In this document: piece after piece, positions 1-12,039 of the stretch | Layout of the letters: the number at the start of each line of letters is the position of its first letter | Position numbering within the stretch: the stretch's first letter is position 1 | Origin: Leptodontidium sp. MPI-SDFR-AT-0119 | Lineage: Eukaryota > Ascomycota > Leotiomycetes > Helotiales > Leptodontidiaceae | Length of the DNA stretch: 64,000 bases | NCBI GenBank assembly: GCA_020726505.1 | Contig: JAHLEZ010000007.1 | Coordinates: 434,001 to 498,000 of the forward strand | Direction: 5' to 3' | The notes under the pieces: model-generated | The model's input: the letters and a program-made list of their open reading frames with translations, nothing else | The model's database searches: none | Told to the model about the DNA's origin: nothing | Translations under genes and position numbers: made by a program

Positions 1-1573
1 GATTATCTCATGGAGGGGCAGATGCAGATGCAGGTGCATTCAGGGGTCTACCTTGGTAGCTGCAGCTATTGGATAGTGAGTGTGCTTTCAGTGGATTCCA
101 GGTGAGGTAGGGATTGTCCTTTAGCATGTGAGAAGCCTGAAGCTCTAGTGCGGGGTAGGTTGCTTCAGGGGAGCGGGGTGGTCAACTCCTACCCCTAATG
201 GAAAAAGGGAATGAAAACATAGAAGGGGGAGAGAGAGAATTTGCCAAAATGAAAGAAAAAAACCCCCTTCTCTGATTTCGGATAGGCAGATAGGTAGACT
301 TTATTCCAGTTTACTATTTATGTGAACGATGTTACACTTGAGAGTAGCGCGAATTCCATCAACGTTGATGATCTTGAGGCATTGTAACTTGAAGCGGACA
401 TGAATATATATTCTCTCTGTCTCTCATTTAAAACAATGAAGCTTCCTATCACTCGAATATTACACACCTGACGCTTATGTTGACTTTGACTTGCCGACTT
501 TCATTAACATTCCGCTCAGGCTTTGTGTTCATTCCCAGAGAAGGTATGCTCGTCCTACAGAGACAAACAGAAAGATATCAGATCTCTCCCCTTCGAACAT
601 GTCATCGCCAGAGGTAGACTTGATTGATATGACGCTGTCCCCCGGTCCCCCGAATGCATCTGTCCCCTGTGCTCAACACATCTTCTCTTCTCCTTCTAAG
701 TATGTCTCCACCTAGCAACTTCCATTGTGTTCGCAGACTATTCGTACTGGGTGAGGTACGCGTGCAATAACGTAGGGCGTGGGTCAGACCTCCTAGCGGA
801 AAAGCACTCTCGAAGTCGCAAGCTGGAAGCTGTGTTGGCAAGTCGGCCATTGAGGAATCGACAAGCTGGGAATGGAGGGATCTATATTCTGGGTATCAGT
901 AGTCCTATCCCAGGAGCAAATACATACCCATACTGTTCCTGCTGTTCCAGGGTAAGGGACCTGTATTGGTGTTAGCCTAAGGAACCTCACATGCCTTTTT
1001 GGAGGTCGCAGAGAAGTAGGCATGAGTTGTTACCTTTCGTGGACGAGATCGATCTTAGGAGTTGCCAGAGATGAAATCAAAAGGCTCAATCGTCCAGGGA
1101 CGAGAACTCAATCGACATGGTACCCCGAAGCATGCTCTCCTGATACAATCCGGGACCAGGATTGACAGGGGGCACCTCCTATGCGAATGGAAATACGGAA
1201 ACTAGATACTCCGTTAGCAATGGTCAAGGGGTTCTGCAAATTCTCGGTCCTCACCTTTTCCTTGAACGAAAGGCACTGAGGAGTTTCCTCGGTGTAGCCA
1301 ACGCAGAACCACTCAAGAAATCTAGAGATCCAGAGATCTTGAGGGCTCAGACGATGCTTTCCCGAAGTTGCCTCACCTGCAGAACAGATTCCGCGGACCA
1401 GGAGCAAGTTGCAGATGAGACCTCCTAGTCGAGGTGCCCTGTTATAAGACATTAGCAAATGGAACTTGATTGAGAGAGGAAGAGGATGGCCACGTACAGT
1501 TACGACGACGGATGTGCCGCTTGGGAGTTACCAGGGGTATCATTGAGGAACATGGACCGCGTCTCCGAAGAGA

Positions 1574-1617
1574 GGGGATCTGCCCGAGAGGGGATCTGCC
1601 CAAAAGGGGATCTGCCC
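1574..1617. repeat. Three-copy 16-bp tandem repeat
   Basis: The 12-mer GGGGATCTGCCC occurs at 1574, 1590 and 1606, separated by four-base purine-rich spacers, giving an exact 16-bp period. No gene is associated with it. Confidence 0.8.
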
Positions 1618-2162
1618 GACAATGAATTCCGAGGTGTCTACACCCTCTACAAAACATTATCCGCAATGGACAGGTAGATTGGATCTCCCAGTTGAAATGG
1701 CACTTGGAAATGGTTCCGCCTATGGAGAAACAGGCAGTCAGCATGTGTTCGCCTTCAAAAGATTTACCTAGGTTCAATCCAAGTGGGCTTCCTCCTCGTT
1801 CCATCTAGGCCTGAAAATACAGCCTGTGAGTCCCAGGGATAATTGAAAGACAATGGTGGGTGGCAAGGTCATCGCTCGTAGATGGTGAAGTTGGGAAATG
1901 GGAATGCGCATGAAAGTAAACCTTGTCGAAGGGTTATGTCTGGTGGTAGAAGGTAGGTATATATAGGTAGAGCATGGTGGAAGTGGCTGGCGCTAAGCTA
2001 GGCAGCTTCCTCTGAAAGGAAAGGTGGGACCTCGCTTATTTTGCCGCATCCGACTTAGACCCACCTACAACAGAAATTGATTCAACCTACCTAGGTACCT
2101 TTCGTACATGTGAATCGGCTGCATTCATTGGCATGATTCGCCTTTCACTTCGACGACTTGCT

Positions 2163-2200
2163 AGGTAGGTAGATAGGTAGGTAGGTAGGTAGGTAGATAC
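2163..2200. repeat. (TAGG)n microsatellite
   Basis: A run of TAGG units with two TAGA interruptions lies in an intergenic stretch. Similar TAGGTAGG motifs are scattered nearby (about 1955-1975 and 2085-2100), so the tetramer is locally enriched. Confidence 0.85.
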
Positions 2201-2543
2201 CTTACTTGCACGAATTTGCCTACCAAGGTAGAACGAGTCGTTTCACCTTCCACTTTTAGAACTCTATCAATACCCCCCGTTTCCTCCTGATTCAGGCACA
2301 GGTCTACGCTTGTTGCAATTTTCTTCTGTCCTAAGGAATGGTCGACTTAGCAGATGTCACTGATTACGAGCAGAGTAGTACATGCAAATCTCAGCGTTGT
2401 GATCAGGTGTAAAGTTGAAGTGACGTCTTGCAGTTGATCTATCTTTTCCGCTGCAACCAAAGACTCCAACAGCGCCACATAGTAATTCCTAGCGAAACAG
2501 TTCAACCCCTAATACAGACACTTCGGTTCTGTTGCTCTCCAAA

Positions 2544-4456
2544 TCATTCTTTTCCAATCTGTTTATCGAACTCAAAACGAAATCTGTGCTCCGTGTCCAT
2601 CCTCCAGTCGTCAAAGATGCTTCTGAAAATATTCACCTGTTGCTGGGAATACTTGATAATATCCTGGAATGGAATCATGTAATAGCCCACCCCAGGAGAA
2701 TTGTGCGTATCTCGATTTCGCAGCCGACGGAACGCTTCAAGGATTCGCGCATTCGGACATTTCCTAGTGACCACAACAGAGTCCATGACAAGTTTGCAGT
2801 GGTCAATGTCCTCGAAAGTCTCATAAAGAGCATTGAAGTTTCTCAAGAAACCGTTGCGACGGGCTTCAGTCTCATCATCAGCACATATCTTTGCCAGCTT
2901 CTGAGGGGCCGTTAGTTGATGTAAATCAAGAACGTGAGAGAGTACCCACCGGAACAGTATTGAATTCTGCCCCCCACTTGGAATTTCGTCGGAATTTCTC
3001 ATCAACAATATAACAGAAAACGTCAAAAAGAAGTCGACAATGCCAAAGCGCTGACTCTGTGGGATATCTTGCTCGAATGTTCCGCAAAACGTTTCGAGTA
3101 GCCAAAGCACTATCATATTCGACCCTTTTTATTTAGCTCATGTCGTGGCAAAACCAAATGTTGGGTACTTACGAGTGATCAACGCGCCAGCGTTCCCCAG
3201 CCCATGAAGTCATCCCCTCACATAACATCCTTTCATTCTCCTGGAAGAAGAATCGAACATTCTCATCTCTCTCAAGTCTTTCCTTTGTAACTGTTGAGTT
3301 TACGGGGCATGTGGTGACAGTGAGAGATTGGTTTTCTTGGCCAACATTGGTCTCGACCCTTTGTCTTTTGAGAGGACGTGGTACATCTTCATCCACAACT
3401 CTCTTAGCATCACCCATGTCGCTGTTTTGTGCTTTTTCGCTCATTGCCATGCTAGGTTGCTTGGTGATCGAGGTAGAAACACTGCTGGGGATTGAACCGA
3501 ATGGTTCCAGTTGCAAAACAGCTCCATGCAATGATACTCCGGTGAGTTGGCTCACCGCAATTTTAGCAGATGCCGCATCTTGGAATGCCACCAAGCCGCA
3601 ACTTCGAACCTTCCCGTTTTTGTCCACAGCAGCGTTCATTGAAGTCCGAGAATATCCTGAGAAGTGCGAGAATATACCCGACAGATCTTCCAAGCTAATG
3701 CGCGACGAAAGGTGAGCACATTTTATGACGGACGAAGCCCATCTTGGTTCGGCTTCTTGAATGGCAAAAGCGTCGATATTGGACAGAGGCTGCCTGCTGC
3801 CATCGGTGGGTTTAAAATCGCCCAGATTTGCGTTTGTTTGGGAGCTGGCTTCTGAGGAAGAGGGGTCGTGTGCTGGTACTTCTGGTTGATTGGACAATTC
3901 AGGGTTGAATTTGGGGGGTGGGACTGGACTGGTAGACTTCGACGGCTGGGAATCTCCACTTCGTGTGATCCGCGTATCAATTTCGCTATTGACCGAACCA
4001 GGAATCCGCCTTTTATCTCCTTGAACATCGCGATATTCCGCAGAAGTCGGTGTATAGGTCCGGTCTCCACGACGGTTTTGAGATTCAACGAAGCGTCCTA
4101 GGATGCAGTCAATATCCGGCCACATCCTTGCTACGGGTGAGCTCTTACCTCGACCTATGTCTTGGAGACCACCAGAAGGGCGGAACACTGGGCTGTCATC
4201 TCTTGATCGAGCACGGTATGGCGACTTTCATCATTAGCGCCGCGGATTCTTGATCAACAACTGGGAGGAATTGAGGTTAAATGGGTGTTTCTGTGCTCAC
4301 TCTTTCTCTTGATCTTGAACGACTTCGGCCACCCCGATCTCGATTCGGCGCAGTCCCCTGCAAGAGTCAGTTTGGATGATGAACAGAATTGTAGTTTCGT
4401 ACTCTGCGATTGCCTGGTGGGCTGTAGTGATCTTTCTTTCCTTTTGATTTCGCCAT
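2544..4456 (-). CDS. RRM-type RNA-binding protein (six exons)
   Basis: Probable RNA-binding protein of unknown target. I read six exons: 4456-4403, 4357-4301, 4224-4149, 4097-3173, 3124-2950 and 2900-2544, giving about 547 aa; every junction keeps frame and uses GT-AG. The 51-bp intron 4098-4148 is a multiple of three, so skipping or retaining it does not change frame. The N-terminus (MAKSKGKKDHYSPPGNRR) and the following RS-rich stretch are basic and look nuclear. A degenerate RRM lies roughly at residues 205-290: strand 1 around VIKCAHLSSR, an RNP1-like RSCGLVAFQD, and a final VSLHGAVLQLEPF. The C-terminal third is predicted helical without a known domain. It resembles the gene at 36259-38061 (shared HLxSR, LSGxF, GY and DxASAK spacing). 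Family and RRM call are fairly sure; function is unknown. Confidence 0.75.
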
Positions 4457-5612
4457 ACTACCAGTTGAGCTGGTGCTGAATTCGAAATTGTTGACTGGTA
4501 CCTAATGTCGTTCTTCTTCGCCAGTTTAGGTTGAATTTATGGTGCTCCACGGACGAAAGACTTTGTTTCTCAAAATGAAGAATTTCTCGATCTAGAGAAA
4601 GATAATTGATGATGCCGCAAAACTGTCGTCGAAAAACTGTAGCGAGAGGTTCGAAAGTCCCCGCCTGACGAAAGGAATCACGTAGTCAAGTCGCGTTGCC
4701 AAGACCATCGTCCTGCAGGGATGATATGTCGCAGACAGTAGAGGCATTCACTTGCTGAATCCATCAGGTGGCAGAGAGTCCTAAAAGTGAACTGCATGGG
4801 CGGCTCATTGAATTTTTGCTGGATCCCAGGAACGCAAACGCGTCATCATGCTGCAATACAGAGCTGTCCTTCAAACACTGGCTCTAACGATTCAGTGTAT
4901 AGAGTAGCCTTTTTAGTCCTGGAGTATCTATACATAAGATCTAATTTGCTGTTCAAATACCCGCCCATCGCAAATGTTACCTTGCTATGTGTTGCGGGCA
5001 GCGGGTTGCGGGTTGTAATCAGCGACAAGTGAACAGCACAACAACACAACGGGCTCTTCTATTCAGAGCCAAAACAAAATCTGCTTCAGAGAATCTGCTT
5101 ATACAGTCCACAATTTGATCAAATCCACAAGAACAACAAACACCCTTCCAGCAATGATCACGCCATTCAGACATATTCATTCAATCGACAGCCTAAATCA
5201 ATGAGAGGACAGGAGTCGGCTATGAAGGCTACAGCTGTCGCAATTCTAAATCAATATCTTGAAGGTGATTGAATAAATGCTTACTGCAGCAAAGCTGGTT
5301 AGAATCAATTCTGAAGTTGTTGTTTGGTAGGGGTTTTAAGCGACATTTTTAGTGTCCTCAGGCATCATCAAGTATGAGCGAAACGCTAAGCTTCAAATGG
5401 AAGTTTGTTGTCAATCCCGACGACATGTCGATGAATTTTCGCCCCACGAAAAGGAATACATTGTACAATATTTGTATAATGATATGGTCACCGAGGTTCC
5501 AGGTCTGTCATCGCGAAGAATATATGTTACTGAGGAACTGACAATCTTGCGCGCAGCTTGCTTGACATTTTGCACCTACCAGACCTTGCCAAGGTGACGA
5601 AACCTCCACATC
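4457..5612. promoter_or_regulatory. Shared upstream region between two divergent RRM genes
   Basis: This 1.15-kb gap separates the start codons of two outward-facing RRM genes and must hold both promoters. An 81-codon frame at 5352-5597 is open but has no family features and ends just before the start at 5613; I treat it as leader or chance. No clear TATA box was seen. Confidence 0.35.
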
Positions 5613-7086
5613 ATGGTCGCTCCCATCGCAGAGGCCCCTGGCCGCAAGGTAGGTGGACTTCCATTGTACTGATGAAGGCACTTATTTGGAATAGGGTAAT
5701 AGCCAGAAGGAGCTCTTCCCAGACAAGTCAAATCGCAGAGATGGTCAGGCAGAGAATCCAATGGTGAGTTCGAAAAATTGTCTGCCAGATCTGAAAACTA
5801 ATAGACAAAAACAAAGGAGGGGTTCAAGAGAGGTAGCAGTGATCGCAGGGATAATCCAAATATCCACGGCCTCCAATACCTTCGTCCTCAATTCCAAAAC
5901 CAGAGAACCGAAAGCTCAAGCCGCGCCGTCAAGGAAACCATCTCCCACGATTCCAGACAAGACACCCCCAGCCACCTTCACCGAGCCTCATCCCGCCCCG
6001 ACATCCACCCCACCGACGAAAGAAAGCCATCGTCAAATTCAATCCGCAAAGCCGACGAAGAGATGCCCGCTTACAAGTTCGTGAAGTGCCGCCAGATTCC
6101 AAGTCGAGTTTCGGCAAAGGACCTGTTCTCGGCCTTTTCCTTCTTGGATAACCCGACATTGGTCACAATTCTGCGAAAGCCAACTGGATCTAGCCTGGCA
6201 TTTGTGCAGTTCTCCCACAGCTCACTTGCTAAGAAGACCATGAAAGAATTGGACGGCACAAGCATTGGTGGGAGATCTTTGTCCTTGGTTCTTGCTCCGA
6301 AAGTGGACCGTGAACGTGGAAGCTCGGCAGAGAACTGGGGTGCGGAAGATCAGAGAAAGTGGAATGACAAAGAGGTGAAGCGGTTGAACAAGTTGTAAGT
6401 CTACCCACGATCCAACACGTATGCTTGAACTAATGGTGCAGATTTGAAAATCGGTGCAACATGTTTACAGACTATTTTGTTGCATTTACAAATGATATCG
6501 AAACCCAGTATCCTCAAGAGACGCCTCTTCAACGCAAGAAGAGAGTATTCAAAATATTTGAGGCCAGCAAGGAAAAGGCATATCAGCATTTGAAGTCAAA
6601 AGTTTCATTGTATGATACCGACAATGTCCAGGTAAGCTGAAGGAACACCTCTTTGTGAACTTCAATTCGCTGATGCAGGCTCAGCAACTCATGCCACCAA
6701 CGACAACTCCTCAACTGGTCCACCTAGAGGCTTTGTCCCTCAACACCATGCACTATTCAGAGAGAATTGCAAATATGAGGTTGTTGAGAATTGCCTGGCA
6801 AAGGGATATCAGGCTTCCGGCGAGAAGGTATGGCAAGAACGTGGAGAGATTGGTCAACCTCCGAAATATAATTGCGCATATTCTCGAGGGGCCGATGACT
6901 ACAATTGTTCCTTGGGATGAGATCCTGCCGTATCTGAGAGACGATTTGGATGACGTGCACGCTGCGCAAGCAGAATCGGACCTCGAGTGGGATAGTTGCT
7001 TCGACGCTTACATTGCGGAGAGTCAGAACCCGAATGACGATCACAGCGGGGTTGTCGAGGAAGCTTGGTATGATCAAGGACGGTAG
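5613..7086 (+). CDS. RRM-type RNA-binding protein (five exons)
   Basis: I read five exons: 5613-5648, 5695-5763, 5805-6394, 6442-6631 and 6679-7086, joined by 41-47-bp GT-AG introns, for about 430 aa. The first two exons are tiny (12 and 23 codons), as in the 2544-4456 gene, and start MVAPIAEAPGRK. A Ser/Arg/Asp-rich linker precedes one RRM at about residues 130-205, with strand 1 YKFVKCRQIPSR, an RNP1-like SSLAFVQF and a closing GGRSLSLVLAP. The C-terminal half is long, charged and probably helical, with no domain I recognise. It is probably nuclear or ribonucleoprotein-associated (inference). It shares architecture and intron style with 2544-4456 and 36259-38061, but its sequence is the most divergent of the three. 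Start chosen because it is the first ATG that splices in frame into the conserved part. Confidence 0.75.
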
Positions 7087-8822
7087 TCACTTACAATGTT
7101 TTCCATTCTCCGAATAGATGAAAGGAGATTGTCCAATGTTGGCATCTGAAGTGGCGGTTTGTTGTTGTTGTTGGTATTCATGAAGCAAAGGGAAGACGGG
7201 AATAGCACTGCTGATGTCACTCACTGTACATTGTACTCGACGCGTAATAGGCAGAAAGGAACGAGCTTTTTTCTCTTTTTTTGTCCTTTTGAAGATCAAG
7301 GCTTCTGTGATGTGAATAAAGTTATTTATGAGTGAATGTGATGTTAGTTAAAGTGCCTGCTTCCTGTGGAGGCCTAGACGATTTGTCGTTGCGTCAGAAT
7401 ATCACGTGGGGAGAGTATTTTTTTAGCGCGAACTAGCGGCATTTTCTAGCTTTATCTTCCCAGCCCAACCTGCTCCTCTTGTAAACTTCGAAATTCTTCT
7501 TTGCCTTCTTCGTCAACTCTATCAACCTCACCTCACAATTCCTTACCTCTACTGCTGCTGCACATTCCTCTCTTCTCATTTGAATTGTTCACGCTAACAT
7601 CTCTCAGGAATTCAGCAGTCAAGGCGATTGCCACTTGGTAAGACCGGTTCACCCTCCAATTTTGTCTATGAAAAGCCAGAAAGAGACGGAGGAAGCTGCT
7701 GCAGGCACAGCAGTTCCAGAGACAGCAGAGGTCTTAATAATTGGCTTCACTCACATATTCTCGTGTAGGCAAGATTGCGCATAAGGATACAGGAGCGCGG
7801 TTGCCATCTGCTCTGGGTTTTACAGGTGCAGCTGGTGATGGTCGCAAGGCTGGCCGCCCATCATATGCGTTGGCTGGCCCCTCTTGGGCCGACACGATTT
7901 TGGTGGTACCATCAGCCACTCCTGAGATTTGGCTTAAGGGCTAAGTCAAATCGCCACTTGACCTACACTGGACTTTACAGTTGGAGGTGGGGGCTTAGGG
8001 GCCAGGACTTTGCGCTGGGCTAGACATTTGCAAAGGGTCCGCCGGGCAGTTGCACTGCCACCTTTACTGAACTTAACGGTGTCATCTCTGATAGACCGGT
8101 TCTCGTGGAAGCACTGGCCAGCTCCAAAGAGTACGACGGTGTTTTGTTCGGTGAGTCTACCATTTTCTTTAAATGCAGCAGCGGTATCAACACTCCCTCA
8201 TTCCTCTTCTGCACTATACCACCTGAAACGCGCGAGCTGCGGAGTAGTTACAATGATGTCGAGCATCGGGCTGGTTTAAATGTGTGCATCAAGGTTTGTC
8301 AAACCAATCCCTCCATTCTGCCACTATGCTTACCTTACTTTCGACAAAACCTCTCTCTACGCTCAACTCTACGCTTAACTCCCTCTCTACGACCGATAAT
8401 CTACATTAGGCACTCGATTCTGCTTCGATATCACCTTTCACAAGATTTCGCCTTCGATCTGGCCTCAAGAACATCTCGGCTCGGTACTTCAAGCTATACA
8501 ACTCACGTTAGAGATTGCTATACCACGAAATCGCAGATCAAGATTGCTTTGGGGCTAGAGATATGTGGGGAGTTGGTGGGGTCTAGGCAGACATTTCGGA
8601 AGAACACGAGGAGGATTGGAATCAAGACACTTGCTGATAATGAAATTGGAGGCGCGGAGAGTATCGAATACTATTGCAGGCAATGAGAAAGGAGGGGGGA
8701 TGGCTTGTTTAGCAGGAGAATTTGCAACGCCATGGTAGACAATCCTGCGAAGGTCTACGGCGAAAATTTGAATTTGAAACTGCAGCAAAATCTTTACTCT
8801 TCATTTGTACAAATAACAAAAA
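7087..8822. other. 3' flank and coding-like remnants, no intact gene
   Basis: From 7400 to 7620 the sequence is pyrimidine-rich and promoter-like. After it, several plus-strand frames look coding in composition but do not join: a short frame from ATG 7668, the 67-codon frame 7741-7944, and a frame around 8026-8690 that includes EALASSKEYDGVLFG followed by a good GTGAGT donor. Stops separate them and no family is recognisable. This is either a decayed gene or a multi-exon gene I could not assemble. Confidence 0.3.
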
Positions 8823-9260
8823 TTACGTGCTCCTCAAGTAAAACAACTCGTCCTGACCTGGGACAACAGCTTCGTGTTTCTCAATAGCTAGAATCTCATG
8901 ACCTGAACGTTACCCACAGCAGATTCCCTCCGCCTCGATGGTGTCCTTGGCATCCTCAATTCCACTCAAAGTCCCAATAATCTCCAGGACAAAGTCTCCA
9001 GGCCTAACATAGTCATTAGGATAAATTTAGATCGAACAACCGCCACCTCTTCTTGTTAACATAGCCATATACCAGATGTCTGTAAAATGCGTCCTGGTGG
9101 AAAACTTCAGAGAAATCTGCTCGTAGTACGTGGTAGTGTTGGGAACATCAAAAGGCTCATGAACTTGAATTCTGGTATCTACTTGCCCACCCACTTGTTA
9201 TCCCCAATCAATCAACTCGGTCCAATGTTATGCGCACTCTCATTGCTTTACATCCTCTCT
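8823..9260 (-). pseudogene. Unknown reading frame interrupted only by TAA codons
   Basis: On the minus strand one frame of about 140 codons reads as convincing protein (for example VDTRIQVHEPFDVPN, FTDIWYMAMLTRRGGG, DYVRPGDFVLEIIGTLSG and GQDELFYLRST). It contains four internal stops, all TAA: 9230-9228, 9200-9198, 9029-9027 and 8912-8910; it ends at TAA 8825-8823. No TGA or TAG occurs in this frame. Each TAA would be explained by one C-to-T change in CAA, a CpA-to-TpA change. I do not recognise the family. Called a pseudogene because no splice sites remove the stops. Confidence 0.45.
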
Positions 9261-10105
9261 TCGAATTCATCAACCCTTGTTCTATTGATCTTTGCGGCTG
9301 CAGAGACTGCTGGCGAATATTTATCCTCCGCGATGGTAACCCATTTGTCGATAGTCAGCATCTTCGGTTCAAGACTTCCTGGCTCCATGATCCAGTAGAT
9401 TTCTCCTCCAATCCAGGACAGCCTGATTACTGCCATTTAACACTAGCTTTATGATGTAGAGAGTAGAGTCCGTGAAGAGCCTTCACAATTTGTCTCTCGG
9501 ACTCAGCGCGCTGGGCTGGAGAAAGTCTCGATAGCCCGTGGTCCTTTGCATGTAGCCAGGGGAAGTAAGTCTTGGTGGATCGCAACCCGTGGTATCTTGG
9601 CGACCTTCGTTAACGGAAGGTATCGAAGGAAGCCAATGATGTTGTCGATGGAGCTGTATTTTCCAAAGTATACGACGTCGACTTGCGGTTTGAAATACAG
9701 CTTTGGCCTATTCTCTTGCCCCTCCGGAGAATTGAAAGGACTACCATCGAATTCGGTGACTTGTAGTACTTCAAAAACTTCCGCCCGACTTTCTCTGTTT
9801 GTATGGAGTATGGCCGTAGGCTTTCGAGACAGAGGGTTGATCAAGGATGTGGTTCGCAGGCTTTTTGCATGGCCAATTTCAACGAGGCGAGGCTGATGAG
9901 CAGCGTATCGCCAGACGTTGATTCTGAGTTCGGCAGGTAATTTAGGGAACTGTAAGAAGTAAGAGTTACTTTAAAAGATAGTCAGACGTCTACATGCACT
10001 CCAAGTTCGGACCAAGCTTTACCTGTAAAGCTGCAAGGTATCTGCGCCATCTTCTTGTGCCATTGCCAGAGATGTTGGAGCAAGGGGCAGCGGAGGCGTC
10101 GTCAT
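9245..10105 (-). pseudogene. 2EXR (F-box-like) family gene, frame-broken
   Basis: A splice acceptor at 9950 precedes an exon starting FPKLPAELRINVWRYAA, the classic 2EXR opening. It continues through INPLSRKPTAILHTNRESR and KPQVDVVYFGKYSSIDNII to a stop at 9503. Family-like sequence then resumes in other frames (LSPAQRAESERQIVKALHG, then WIMEPGSLEPKMLTIDKW at about 9380), so at least two frameshifts interrupt it. An upstream leader from ATG 10105 does not join the 9949 exon in frame, a third problem. 2EXR proteins are a large fungal family of unclear function that often decays. Domain call is strong; exact limits are approximate. Confidence 0.6.
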
Positions 10106-10585
10106 AGAGGTCAGTACAAGGCAGCTTGGAATTTCGTGACGCCAAACGGATGTGCGAAACACCAATGAGTCGGCGATGTTGATCACCCGGACATGGAAAG
10201 AGGCTGGAGGGGCCGCCTTGCTGTTGTTTTGGTATCCTCGCTTAAATCCACGCTAGTCCCATCTAGCACAAGCCCATTCTGCAACTTCTCAAAACCAAGC
10301 AACCTGAGCCTCCTTCCTCTGACTTCCTTCACTTCGCGAATAAGATGCAGCATATCTCACTAATCTGACTATAATCGCTACTGAGCTCTACGTCGAGATT
10401 TAAGAACGAAGACGTGTCCCACAGGTAAGTTCCTCGGTCTCCATTCATCAATTGTCTTCTCATCCTTCCATTCTGACCATGCCTATGGTCATCATCGCCT
10501 TTGAAATTACCTGACAACTCCAATTCCCAGATTTCAACTTCGATCATATTCCTCCTCTCCCAAACCAAACGCAAATTCCTCCCAC

Positions 10586-12039
10586 ATGTCCTCTCCCACG
10601 TGCAACCTGTGCAATAAAGCACCTGCTGGTCTCGCTAGCCACAAGAAATGTAGTGGTTGCAAGTCTTCACTATACTGCTCCGTCGACTGTCAAAAGAAAG
10701 ACTGACCAACACACAAGCTTGTCTGCGATCAATTCAAGTTCTTCGAAGCCAATAATCCCCGACCGTCTGCCGCATACAAGCTCGCAATACTTCTCCCAGT
10801 CGACGAGGGCATGCCAAGACTCGTCTGGCTCAAAGCTGAGAAGATAGACCCCTTTTCAAATTATGAGACCCCTCAGATTGGACAGTACTTTGGCATTAAG
10901 GACTATATGGCCAAATCTGTGGTTGCAAGTACTCATTTGGCGAAGAGTAAGCCCGGCCTGCAGCCATGCAACATGGCCGACACAACTGTCATATTCATTC
11001 GAGAATCAGGAGGCGTGGATGGATCGGCAACAAACCGAAGCGTTGTTCACATGATGAAGGGCAAACAACAACAACATGACTGGAAGGGTCCAATGGTCAT
11101 TCTAAGCCAGCTAGGAATCAAGATGAACCCCCTTATCTTCCAATTTTCGACTGGTTGTAGACTTCCTCAAGAACTGTGGCCCTGGAACTGATACCCTCCG
11201 ACCTACTCTCATTACTGGGATGACTGCTATCCAACTTGTCTCTCTAGAAAAGCCATCAAACTTTGTCCAAGGCGTCGGAATTGCAAGCAAGGGAGACGTT
11301 ATGCTGCATGGACGGATGAAGTTCACTGAAGTTCAAGTTCCCCTTGGCCACCCAATCTTCGCCTCCAAATCCACCGAAATCTCAAACTACATGGGAATCC
11401 CACCACTGGTCAAGAAAATCGGAGTCTTCAGCAAAGACGATTTGGACAACGGTTACAAGTTAGGCATCAATGTATTCCAGAATTGTACTGCGTTGTTCTT
11501 GAATATGGAGGCCAATCCTAGCGTGAGAGATGGGGCTATGCGGACTTTATCGAATGGGACAAGACAATTGGCACGGTTTTGGTTGTCAGACAAGATAAGG
11601 CGGCTATCACTTCTCCACAAGTCGAGGCTATTACGAGCTTTTGCAAGCTGGAGCTCTGTGAGTCTAGGGAGAGCTCTCAGAGGGCTGTTCTGATGAAGAT
11701 GGCAACCGTAAGGGCAAGCAAGAGATTCGAAAGATGAAGGACCAATTCCTTAAGGTTCACATGGGCAAGAAGGCCTTCGAGAATTACTTATATGAGATGA
11801 AGCAGAGAAAAATTGATGCCGGTGATGGTGCATCGGAGAACGCCACGTCTCCGTACCTGGCTAAAGCATGGGGGACAGGTTTTTACTTTCTCGACGGCTC
11901 TGATTCTAGTCGCATCACCTTGGTGGAATGCTTTGAGGTGGTTCAAATTCGGGTTGGTATTCAAAAGCCTGGATATGAAAAGTGCAACGAGATGCACCAA
12001 ATGACCCCTGGAAAAGCGAGTATTTGGGCCTTCTTCTGA
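10586..12039 (+). pseudogene. MYND-type zinc-finger family, copy A, multiply disrupted
   Basis: From ATG 10586 the frame reads a MYND finger: CNLC, then CSGC, then YCSVDCQKKD, then a stop, then PTHKLVC. The stop TGA at 10706-10708 sits exactly where MYND fingers carry Trp. The frame is then open through IFIRESGG and DWKGPMVILSQLG to about 11140, where an extra T in a TTTT run shifts it; RLVVDFLKNCGPGTD and VPLGHPIFASK follow in the new frame. A second break near 11535 (duplicated GA) precedes the conserved TVLVVRQDK block, and a third near 11690 precedes KMKDQFLKVHMGKKAF. MYND fingers normally mediate protein-protein contacts. Four lesions make this copy non-functional unless stop readthrough or editing is invoked. 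Confidence 0.7.

Larger units (their letters stand above)
1..2543. other. Left-edge stretch without a supported gene
   Basis: Open frames here are at most about 120 codons, overlap one another on both strands, and show no domain, no convincing splice pattern and no recognisable protein. The stretch has two short tandem repeats (listed separately). It could be the flank of a gene lying left of the window. Confidence 0.5.

Noticed and set aside
1108..1804. Overlapping 116- and 120-codon minus-strand frames
   Set aside because: Different frames with no splice junction between them and no recognisable motif; the repeat at 1574 explains part of the openness.
4640..4670. GGTTCGAA motif resembling a tRNA T arm
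   Set aside because: No acceptor, D or anticodon stems can be drawn around it.
10329..10622. 97-codon minus-strand frame upstream of copy A
   Set aside because: Overlaps the leader and first codons of copy A on the opposite strand and lacks any family feature.
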